This document shows positions 46,626-57,192 of a stretch of DNA of 64,000 nt, piece after piece; positions within the stretch are counted from its first letter, which is position 1; each line of letters starts with the position of its first letter. Source of the DNA: Symsagittifera roscoffensis (lineage: Eukaryota; Xenacoelomorpha; Acoela; Convolutidae). The translations under genes and the position numbers were made by a program. The notes under the pieces are model-generated. The model was given only the letters and a program-made list of their open reading frames with translations, did no database searches and was not told where the DNA came from. Location: NCBI RefSeq assembly GCF_963678635.1, contig NC_087070.1, forward strand, positions 2,430,854 to 2,494,853, given 5' to 3'.

Positions 46626-48424
46626 CCTATGTGAACCATAAAACGAGCCAACCTATAACTTTTACCCCCCGCTCCATCAAGAGCTTTGCTTCAAACCAGA
46701 CATTTGTGTCAAAACCAAAATAATACAACTACAATAGACAATCAAATTACTTTTCCGCTACGAAATTGAAACCTCACAACACTAAGAATTTATTTCAGTA
46801 TACCCTCATCACCATCATTGATACCTCTAGATCTCTCAAGTAATACAATACAAAGCATCTCCTCTTCACTTCAAAACTCTTCCCAGCAAGATACCCCAAA
46901 TAGTCAATCAGGTTTTTTAGAATCAATACCGACTTCTGAACAGTTCTGAAAAAAAACACTCTCATCCCCCCACTTCATCATAGAGACTCTCGCATCGGTT
47001 GACATAAACAATTTTCAAAGGCGAACCAAATTTAGTAAATGACCCGAAAGATACCTCATCAGATACCTCTCTATCGTTACCAGAAACTCTATCACTTCCA
47101 TCAACACTTTCACTCACAGGTCCAAACCCAACAATTACATGTCCCACAATCTCCCCAAATCGCCTAGACGACAGACATCCAGAACTTCAACGTAAAACTA
47201 TACCTTTACGATTAGATTGGAACAACTTTGTAGCCCCTCCCATTTCTGGCCAGCAACTCGATAGCAATCAACTCCACAATTGTACACTAAACAGGCAAGA
47301 AATCGACACGATATTCATCAAGAAGATCAAGAACATAATATGCAAATCCTTGACCAAAACAACTTAACCCTAATTTTTGAAATAAATTTAAGACTAATTA
47401 ATTTGGTAAACCACCCAATACCACTGTCTCAGCCAATTATAACAGCTGAATCCATGCTTCCTCCTTTCTTCACTACAGAACTTATCTACAAATACGATAG
47501 ATATACAAAGAAGTCTTTTGGTTATATCACAATCTATAACCCCTTTAAAAGATTATCATACACTTGTATCTTTTAATAGTATTTTCATAACGAAAAGTTC
47601 CCAACCTAGTACATCGTGAATCTGTACATCACACAAACCCTTCCCCCCGCCAAACAAGCCCGCAAGACCTCCTCGTCACCTATCACGATTGCGAAGATAA
47701 TCAACAACAAAACACTACTTAAATATGCAATTAACGAAGTAATACAATGCGAATCAAAACCACAAGATATTGATAACAACGGTAGAAGCATTACTTTACT
47801 CAAAAGCTCGAGCAACAACTTTTACAGGATAGAAATTAACAGCCAGATTCTCAGAAAAAAAGGACATTGTTCACAAATTTCGAAAAGCAACAAAAATAGA
47901 CTAGATCATGAGTCTTTTCATCAAAGTTAGATCGAAAGATTTTCTTCATCTTAACCCTGAAGATCGTTAAAACAAACAACAACGTTTAAGAATATTCACA
48001 AATAAAAGCAAATTTCGTAAATTTGTAATTTTTTCAGTTTTTCCAGACTCTGTACACCAAGCACAACTTGAAAAACACCAAGGTCACACAAAACTAGATA
48101 TCAAATTTCCGTATCATCGCGCCCACGACGTTTAACATACGATCTTCACGATAAAAAATGGATGCAATTCACTGGAATCAATAATCCATCAAATTGTAAA
48201 GCTGACACCACAATTAAAGGCTACGAAGAAATAATGTTTTTTGATTGGACAATCCATTTAGAAAACGTACAATTAACAAGCGAGTTGAAAGAAGATACCA
48301 TACTGTATTAAGGATTCCGCTTGCCTTTTAAAAATGATCAAGGATATCACGATCCTACTAGACGAACACAGGCAACACTAGCTTGGTTCCCTGAAGACAC
48401 ATGCACCACCTTTCAAGTCATTAA
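46626..48424 (+). pseudogene. env: Duplicate Ser/Thr/Pro ORF and envelope remnant 2 of element 2
   Basis: This is the second copy of the 43451-45250 region. It includes the LRLDW word (about 47210), the TTELIYKYDRYTKK part (47475-47515), the Cys-rich part (about 47640-47760) and the middle of env. It ends at TTTCAAGTCATTAAACG, where it joins minus-strand polymerase sequence (about 48425-48432). Confidence 0.65.
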
Positions 48425-48431
48425 ACGCAAG

Positions 48432-50895
48432 AGTCTTCTGTTGCGTTTGTTCAGACCTTTACTGCTCAACTTATTCTTTTGACTTTTACTATCGTTACAG
48501 CAATAGGTTTTACTACACAGGCATAACTTTTCGGTGCATCTGAACTCCTTCTTGAACAATCCTGGGTCTGTCTTTTCATGTGTCTAATGTTTAGAACATC
48601 AAGTACGGGAAAAAAGATTTTTTTTTTGCATCTGCTCTGAAGTCGTCTCGATAGTCCTTGCTTCGCTTTTCAGTCCATTCTGCTCGCTTGCTGGGAAGGT
48701 TACAATCATATAAATCTTCTTCTGCCAAAGCCAAATAGAGGGAATCTGTATCCATTTCGAGTTCTTCGAATTTGTTGACAACGCAAAAATTATCAAAAAA
48801 GTTATACTACAGCTCTAACATTTTCAACTTGGCATACTGTAGTATAAATAATCCTACTATAAATATTTCACGATGCTCATTAGTAGATTTAACAAGTTCT
48901 ACTTCATACAAATCTTTTGCTACGATATTAAGTCTCTCGAAGAATTGGTGATTGATAGCTTTGTGGGTTTTTTTCATATCCAAGATATTTTGTCAATGTA
49001 TGTTTTGATCTGTCCGTTATTTGATAGCCCTAGGAAATAATTCGAAAAAAAATCATTGTTTCGGCTACTACGCCAGATAAAGTGTTTTCAACGCCGGCTC
49101 GCCTAGCATCAACAACAGACTGAACAAAACTGTTGAAAACTTTATGCGGTGTGAATTGTACACAACGATGAATTTGTGTACACTCTAGTCCAAGATCCAA
49201 GTAAAAGTTGGAAAGTGGTGTGATAAGTGTTCCGTTTGTCAATTTGAAGCTCGATATCAACATTCTTTGCGGTTGTTTTATCAAATCGTTTTCTTTCGCA
49301 TATGTCTTCATATATTCCCCAATATCGTTTCAGGTAACATCTTTATTTTTGAAATTAGGTGCTTTGAGATCATCTGGAACACTCAGATCGCATTGCACGC
49401 AGCCCAATATTGTTTCATTTCTAATGTTTTGCACTAGTGTGTTGACAGAAAGAATTCTTTTGAAGGGAAAATGAGTTCTAACGTAATTTTTCAATTCTGC
49501 ATTGTTTTTAAAATGATCCCACCAGCTACCCTACCACACTTCTTCTATAGAGTATCCTTTTTACTCGATTGTAATCTTTTCGAAGCTCGTTAATTTCTCT
49601 TTTCTTGGTTCCGCGTTTGATGTCATCATCGATTAGGCTCGGTCTAGCTTCTTGACAAGGACAAAATTGGACCCATTGCACTAAAGACAGTCTTATAATG
49701 GTTGCAATAACCATCAACACTGAAGCAATCTTTTTTTTTCTGTTTTACTGAAGTGTAGTAACTTCCAATTTTACATACAGGTCTCGTTGCTTGAAAGTAT
49801 GACATGACCAGATTTTCAAATGTTCCAACTCGATTTTGCCTTGCCTTGAATTTTTATGTTTCTTCATCGTAGTCCCATCTCCTATACAAAGCTGTGGGCA
49901 TATATTGACACATAGAAAAAGGATAGAGTTGACAAGCATCAATACCAACGATTGATTTACACAAATTGTTTGATTTTCGAATAAAGGTTTTATTTGCTAG
50001 TGCTTTCCTTGTGAAAACAATTGAGGGACCACCGGTCCGGTCATATCTTCAAGCAAGTCACTATCACTCGAAAAGAAAGGGTAAAACTTATAGTCGGTTG
50101 GTTTTTGTAGACAGATATTGGCTAGATTCGGTAGTGTGCAGCCGAGCTTTAACATGTCTACCCCTTTGTCATGTAAAAATTCAATCATTTTCTGCATAGC
50201 ATCCTTGTTGTTATACCACCGTAGAAAATCGCAAAATGTTGTCATCTTTTCCTGTTCCTAGATAGATTTAAGGTAGTTGTGGTTTTCCAATCCCCTAGGT
50301 GATTTGATTTTGAGGCCTAGTTTTTTCAAGGCTTGCTCTTCTGTTATCCCAGTGTTAAGAAGTTTTGATATTCATCAAACTCTTCATCGATAGTGTTACT
50401 ATTCTAAAATTTGCTGTAGAAGTCATCATACGAGGGTAGTTGTTTTTCATCAAGCTTGTTGGGAGTATCAAACCACTCGTATAGAAAGTATCCTTTCATC
50501 TCACTCGCTTTGTAAGCTTTTAGAAAAGAATCGAAAGTAGTAGCTCCAGCCAAAAACTTCATAATGTCCAGAAGCTGAACATCTCTAAATTTTGAAGGAA
50601 ACAAACTCGTTTGCTTTCTTGATAACTGAAGGTTCAATTTCTTTTCCGTTGATAAGGTAGTGAATGAGGTATGATTTAATGAGGTTTATAACATACTGAC
50701 CACTGTTGAATCCAAATACTGGTAGAGTATTGGTGTATTTCCCTAGATGTTGCATCAAATCAATCAAACGATTTTTTAATCCTGAAAAAGTGAGTGGATG
50801 CGTCTGTTTCTCCTTCATCATCGACACATTCGTCTTCGTACTCTGTTGCTTCAATCTTGTTGAAACTAACTCGTTCATTAAGTATGCTAAAAGTT
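48432..50895 (-). pseudogene. polB: Maverick/Polinton DNA polymerase B fragment, copy 1
   Basis: This is a minus-strand piece of a protein-primed family B DNA polymerase of the Maverick type. Reading from the right: SKFRDVQLLDIMKFL (about 50590), ATTFDSFLKAYKASEMKGYF (about 50500), TTFCDFLRWYNNKDAMQKM (about 50210), LPNLANICL, the palm region with KQPQRMLISSFKLTNGTLI (about 49260), VVDARRAG and motif C DTDS intact (48741-48752). The extreme C-terminus and the N-terminal half are missing. Stops and frameshifts break it. Unlike copy 2 it keeps the roughly 370 bp around 50298-50660. Confidence 0.85.
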
Positions 50896-50917
50896 GTGAG
50901 TTTTTTGTAAAATTGAT

Positions 50918-52201
50918 CAAGGATATTACGATCCAACTAGACGAACACAAGCATTCATAGCTTGGTTTCCTAGAGACACTTGCACCACATTTCAAGTCAC
51001 TAAAATTCACGCAAGAATGATAAAATTTCACAAAAAAAATTTATCCAATTAAATACTATTTGATTCGATCAGGGTTGAAAAAAAATCAACCCTGATCGAA
51101 TCACGTCAATTCCTACAGACATAAAATTATGGACGGTGTAGGACAAAAGTTAGTACGTTTTCAAACTTACCCTGAAACAGAGGTAGCATATATATAATCC
51201 AAACCAGAAATTCTTGTCGAATGCGGAAAAAAGTTTCGACAAAAAAACAGGCAAATAAACACTCGATGCAGCACACCGATATCAAAAAATATAAGAAGAA
51301 AATCCTATGTACCAGTAAAATTCTCTGAAAATACCGGAAAAAATGGCAGTAAAAATTACCCAGAAAAAAAAAGACAGTACAACATTACAAGAACTTTCAC
51401 TAATGAACTACACTTAATTCGGGAAAACACTACGATATTCATCTTGATATAAAACTAGATTATACATTCAGTAGATTTTTTCAAGAATTGTCAATCTCCG
51501 AATTAAAACACTTCATCCTTTATGTTAACTCGAAAGAACACAAGTATTACAATCACTCGCTTTAGTAGTACTTAAAAAATCTTACGCAGGGAAGCTATTA
51601 TCAGGCAACTGATCTAACTTCATTGACTATGAAAGAAACTATGAAGGAAACTTCTTTTGCTTTACAGTTGCACTAAAAAAATTTCACTCTTTTTTGTTTT
51701 TGAAGAAAAAAGATGTAGCCAAGGAATTTCTATTTTTTATCATAGACACTATCACGACGCACAAGTTTTTGGAGTACAGCTATCCTTTGTGGATGTAAAA
51801 ATAGCCACAACGTAGTACAGCTTAACCCAAACGATGATAAATAAAATCTTCCCACCCCAAATCCTATATTAATGACACCCTGAAGAAAATTTTCACTGAG
51901 AGCACAGGCGCAATTGCTCATAATCCAAACATATACAATCAAAAGGCATTTAATCTAACACCGACCCAGAACATCAATTTCAAACACAACAATTTCGAGA
52001 TCTTCATTAAAAGGGATACAATACAAAGACAACCAACCGATCAAAATTTAGGAAAATTAGCTGAAACAGCAAGCTTCTCCGATTTCTAAAGACAGGATTC
52101 TGGCGGACGCATTAAATACATTAAAAACTATATTTATCTCAACGGCGAAAAGTACCGTTCATAGGACATATCACCAATAAATATTTTTAGTTTTGTAAAT
52201 A
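50918..52201 (+). pseudogene. env: Envelope remnant 3 of element 2
   Basis: It restarts at the GATCAAGGATATTACGATCC stretch in mid env (compare 48342) and runs to GTTTTGTAAATA at 52201, where the Maverick terminus begins. It covers the SLSELKHF-like region, the anchor-proximal part and the poly-T env end. Degraded. Confidence 0.6.
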
Positions 52202-52869
52202 AGTAGTATATGTCGGAACAGTAATGGGGGGGGGGGAGCCCAATGTATTAACATAGGCTATAGAGTATCCGGTCCTCACCCTATGTATTAGGATAGGGAA
52301 TAGATTTTTCATTGTATTAAGATAGCGAATAGATTTTTCACTGTATTAAGATGGGGAATACCAATGTTAGGGTTTCATGGTTTGAGTGATGGTAAGATAA
52401 TGGTAAGAGAAATGTGGAAATGTCTAGTTTTTTTGTACAAAAATTGTGGCATGCGTTACCTAATGGGTGAGTATTTTTGGGCGTATTACGTGGGAATAAT
52501 TATTCCAGTGTATTAGGATTGGTCATAGTTTCAGATGAAAAGATGGTGAGTTTGCAAAAAAAGTTTTTGGCGCCCGAATTTTTTGGAGCTCTGAATGATC
52601 CAGATTCTAAATGTTTTCTTAATCGAAAAACAATATACTGTTAACCTAAACGTAGTTTTTAAAAAGAATTTTTGAAAAAAAGGTTAATTACAGAGAAAAT
52701 GTATAAAATCACAGCATCGTATACATTTTACTACATAATCTTTTACAAAATAGAGGTTTAGTATGTATTCCATCACATTCAATTTACCGTTAAGAGTAAA
52801 AATAGCTCACTCCTTTTTTAGTTTGTTCATAATTTGCGACTGCATGGTTAATAGTTTTAAATCCTCTAT
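52202..52869. mobile_element. Maverick terminal region, copy 2
   Basis: It begins AGTAGTATATGTCGG directly after env sequence. Mavericks/Polintons start with AG and make 6-bp target duplications (established for the family). It contains an 11-G run (52226-52236) and tandem copies of a roughly 30-bp unit with GTATTAAGATAG.GAATAGATTTTTCA (52280-52365). It is homologous to 56648-57190 and lies next to the polymerase C-terminus, as expected for an element end. The other end is outside the window. Confidence 0.6.
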
Positions 52870-55137
52870 TCGTTGACTACAAACTCACTGCCTCATCCAA
52901 TACTTTTCGATACTTTGCCATCGGGCCATCTCCAGAGCCTTCTAGTGCGCGTTTGTTCAGTCCTTTCTGCTCAACTTATAATTTTGACTTTTACTATCGT
53001 AACAGCAATAGGCTTTACTACACAGGCATAACAATTCGGTGCATCTGAACTTCTTCTTGAACAATCCTGGTTCTCTCTTGTCATCTTTATTATGTTTAGA
53101 ACAGCAAGTACGGGAAAAAAATTGTTTTTTTTTGCATCTGCTCTGAAGTCGTCTCGACAGTCCTTGCTTCGCTTTTCAGTCCATTCTGCTCGCTTGCTGG
53201 GAAGGTTACAATCATATAAATTTTCTTCTGCCAAAGCCAAATAGAGGGAATCTGTATCCATTTCTAGTTCTTCGAATTTGTTGAAAATGCAAAATTTATC
53301 AAAAAAGTTATAATACAGCTCTAACATTTTCAACTTGGCATACTGTAGTATAAAGAAACCTACTATAAATAGTTCACGATGCTCTATAGTAGATTTAACA
53401 AGTTGTACTTCATACAAATCTTTAGCTACGATATTAAGTATCTCGAAGAATTGGTGATTGATAGCTTTTGTGGGTTTTTTCGTCTCCAAGATTTTTTGTC
53501 AATGTATGTTTTGATCTGTCCATTATTTGATAGCCGTAGGAAATATTTCGAAAAAAATTCATTGTTTTGGCTACTACGACAGATAAAGGATCTTCAACGC
53601 CGGCTCGCCTAGCATCAACAACAGACTGAACAAAACTGTTGAAAACTTTATGCGGTGTGTATTGTACAAAACGATAAATTTGTGTACACTGTAGTTCAAG
53701 ATCCAAGTAAAAGTTGGAAAGTGGTGTGATAAGTGTTCCGTTGGTCAATTTGAAGCTCGATATCAACATTCTTTGCGATTGTTTTAACAAATCGTTTTCT
53801 TTCGCATATGTCTTCAGATATTCCCCAATATCGTTTCTGTTAAGATCTTTATTTTTGAAATTAGGTGGAAAATTGGAAAATTTTGTTTTAGATCATCTGG
53901 AACACTCAGATCGCATTGCACGTAACCCAATTTTGTTTTATTTCTAATGTTTTGCACTAGTGACTTGGCAGAAAAAATTTTTTTGAAGGGAAAGTGAGTT
54001 CTAACCTGATTTTTCACGTCTGCCTTGTTTTTAAATTGATCCCACCAGCTACCCTGCCACACTTCTTCTATAGAGTATCCTTTTTCTTGATTGTAATCTT
54101 TTCGAAGCTCGTTAATTTCTCTTTTCTTGGTTCCGCGTTTGACATCATCATCGATTAGGCTCGGTCTAGCTTCTTGACAAGGACAAAATTGGAATTAACA
54201 ACCCATTGCACCAAAAACGGTCTTATAATGTTTGCAATAACCATCAACACTGAAGCAATTTTTTTTTCTGTTTTCCTGTAGTGTAGTATTTTCCAATTTT
54301 ACTTTCAGGTCTGATTGCTTGAAAGTATGACATGAATATTTTTTCAAATGTTCGAAGTCGATTTTGTCTTGCCTTGAACTTTTATGTTTCTTCATCGTAG
54401 TCCCATCTCCTATACAAACCTGTGGGCATATCTTGAAAAATGATAGAGTTGACTAGCATCAATACTAACGATTGATTTACACAAATTGTTTGATTTTCGA
54501 ATATAGGCTTTATTTGCTAGTGCTTTCCTTGAAAAAAAAATTGAGGGACCACCGGTCATATCTTCAAGCAAGTCACTATCACTCGAACAGAATGGGTTAA
54601 AGTTATAGTCAGTTGATTTGTGTAGACAGATATTGGCTAGATTCGGTAGGGTGCAGCGGAGCCTTAACATGTCTACCCCTTTGTCATGATCAAATTCAAT
54701 CATTTTCTGCATAGCATCCTTGTTGTTATACCACCGTAGAAAATCACAAAATGTTGTCATCTTTTCCTGTTCCCAGATAGATTTAAGGTAGTTGTAGTTT
54801 TCCAATCCAAAAGGTAGGGAGTGAGGTATGATTTAATGAGGTTTATAACATACCGACCACTGTTGAATCGAAATACTGGTAGAGTATTGGTGTATTTCAC
54901 TAGATGTTGCATCAAATCAATCAATTTTTTTAATCCTGAAAAAGTGAGTGGATGCCTCTGTTTCTCCTTCATCCTCGATACATTCGTCTTCGTACTCTGT
55001 TGCTTCAATCTTGTTGAAACTAACTCGTTCATTGAGTACGCTGAAAAATGTGTGTAGCCGCTTTTTGATGTTGTTTTCATTTTCCAGAAACTTTGATCGC
55101 ATTTCGGTTGTATTTTATTCCGTTAACAATTCCAAGT
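52870..55137 (-). pseudogene. polB: Maverick DNA polymerase B fragment, copy 2
   Basis: Minus strand, C-terminal two-thirds. It includes a 172-codon frame (53489-52971) with DLYEVQLVKSTIEHRELFIV, LQYAKLKMLELYYNFFDKF, EELEMDTDSLYLALAEE (motif C DTDS at 53247-53258) and PGLFKEEFRC-like Cys-rich sequence. Upstream are RNISYGYQIMDRSKHTLTK (motif B region, about 53545), KQSQRMLISSFKL (about 53770) and SIDASQLYHFSRY (motif A region, about 54440). A deletion fuses CCAATCCAAAAGG to TAGGGAGTGAGG at 54808-54825. It joins env at about 55137. Confidence 0.88.
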
Positions 55138-56647
55138 TTGAGCAAAACTTAAAAAACATCAAGATTTAATAAAACTAGATGTCAAATTTCAGTATCATGG
55201 CGCCCACGGACGTTTAAAATACGATCTACACGATAAAAAATGGATGCAATTCATTGGAATCAATAATTCATCAAATTGTAAAGCTGAGACCAAAATTAGA
55301 GGCTACCAAGAAATAATGTTTTGTGATTGGACAATCCATTTAGCAAATGTACAATCAACAAGCGATTTGAAAGACGATACCACACTTTTTTAAGGAATCC
55401 GATTGCCTTGCCAAATTGATCACGCCTTGAAAGATATTACGATCCTACTAGACGAACACAAGCAACCATAGCTTGGTTTCCTGAAGACACATGCACCACA
55501 TTTCAAGTCACTAAAAATCACGCAAAATTGATAAAATTTCACAAAATAGTTTATCGAATCTACTATCTACTAAATTTCAAGCTTGCCCTGAAACAGGTAG
55601 CGTTTATATATATATATATATACATTCCAAACCACTTTTTCGTACACAATACTCGGAATTTCTTGTCGCATACGAAAAAAGTTTCGACAGGAAAACAGGC
55701 GAATAAATACTCGATGCAGCACCCTTATATCAAAATAGATAAGAAAAAAATCCTATGTACCAGTAGAATTCTCTAAAAAAACAAAAAAACTGGCGATAAA
55801 AATTATCCAGAAGTCAAACACAGTACAAAATTAAAAGAACTTTCACTAATGAATTACACTTAATTCGGGAAAACCCACTACGACATTCATTTTGATAGAA
55901 AACCTGATTATACATTCAGTTGATTTTTTCAAGAAATGTCAATCTCCGAATTAAAACACTTCATCCTTTATGTGAACTCGAAAGAAAACAACTTTTTAAA
56001 TCACTCGCTTTAGCAGTACTTAAAATACCTGGAAAGCTATTATCAGGCAACTGATTCAACTTCACTGACTATGAAGGAAACTATGAAGTAAATTTCTTTG
56101 GCTTTACACCTGCACTAAAACAATTTCACCCTTTTTTGTTTTTGAAGACAAAATATGTTACCAATGAATTCCGATATTTTATTCAAGACACTATCACGAC
56201 ACACAAACTTTTGGAGTACAGCTGTCCTGTGTGGATGTGAAATTAGCGACAACGTAGTACAGCTTAATCCAAACGAAGACAAATAATTTCTTCCCACTCC
56301 ATATCCTATATTAATGTCACCCTGAAGAAAGTTTTCACCGAGAGCACAGGCGCAATTGCTCGTAATGCAAATATAGACCAACGCTCAAAAGGCGTTTACT
56401 CTTAATCTGACACAGAGCATCAATTTCAAACACAACAATTTCAAGAAATCGTCATGGAAATGGATACAATACAAAGACAACCAATCGATCAAAACTTAGG
56501 AAAATTGACTGAAACAGCAGGCTTCTCCGATATCTAAAGACAACCCTCTGGCGGACACAATAAATAAATAAAAAACTATATTTATCTTAATGGTGAAAAG
56601 TACTGTTCATAGGACATCACTAATAAACATTTTTTGTTTTGTAAATA
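55138..56647 (+). pseudogene. env: Envelope remnant 4 of element 2
   Basis: It starts at AGCAAAACTTAAAAAACATC, upstream of where remnant 3 starts (compare 48061), and ends at GTAAATA (56647) before the Maverick terminus. It includes YHGAHGRL-like sequence (about 55195) and a (TA)n run at 55605-55622 that replaces part of the mid region. Degraded by stops and deletions. Confidence 0.6.
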
Positions 56648-57190
56648 AGTAGTATTTGTCGGGCAGTTCAGCGGGGGCGGGGAGGACCCCCATGTATTAA
56701 CATATGCTATAGAATATCCGGTTCTCATCCTATGTATTATGATAGGGATTAGATTTTTCAAAGTATTAAGAAAGGGAATAGATTTTTCAATGTATTAAGA
56801 TAGGGAATACCAATGGTAAGGTTTCATGATTTGAGTGATGGTAAGATAGTGGTAAGAGAAACGTGGAAATGCTTAGTTTTTTTGAAAAAATTGTGGCTCG
56901 CGTTACCTAATGGGTAAAATTTTTTGGTGTATTACGTGGAAATAGTTATTCCAGTATTACCAGTGGTCATATTTTCAGATAGTAGGATGATAAGTTTCGA
57001 AAAAAATTCTGGCGCCCGAATTTTTTTGAACTCTGAATGATCCAGATGCTACGTGTTTTTTTCATCGAAAAACACTATACTGTTAACCTGAAAAAAATGT
57101 TAATTACAGAGAAAATTTCTTAACTCACAGCATCGTATACAATTTTACGACATAATCTTTTACAGGTTTCGAGGTTTAGTATGTATTCCA
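56648..57190. mobile_element. Maverick terminal region, copy 3
   Basis: It begins AGTAGTATTTGTCGG, 14 of 15 positions identical to the terminus at 52202, and at the same env position. It carries the same 30-bp tandem units (56735-56815). It leads directly into the polymerase C-terminus. This is taken as the left end of the Maverick that continues past the window. Confidence 0.6.
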
Positions 57191-57192
57191 TC

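Larger units (their letters stand above)
34184..56647 (+). mobile_element. LTR retroelement 2, older relative of element 1, env amplified
   Basis: Same family and gene order as element 1 (LTR remnant, leader hairpins, gag, pol, small membrane ORF, Ser/Thr/Pro ORF, env) but much more diverged and degraded. It is interrupted by an 884-bp structured insert in integrase and, from 48432, by Maverick polymerase DNA. No 3' LTR is found in the window. Four env segments are present in tandem. Confidence 0.8.

Noticed and set aside
50706-50960. Plus-strand 84-codon Cys/Phe-rich frame and its relatives at 54821-55057 and 59727-59981
   Set aside because: They are the reverse strand of Maverick polymerase B; their repetition reflects the polymerase copies.
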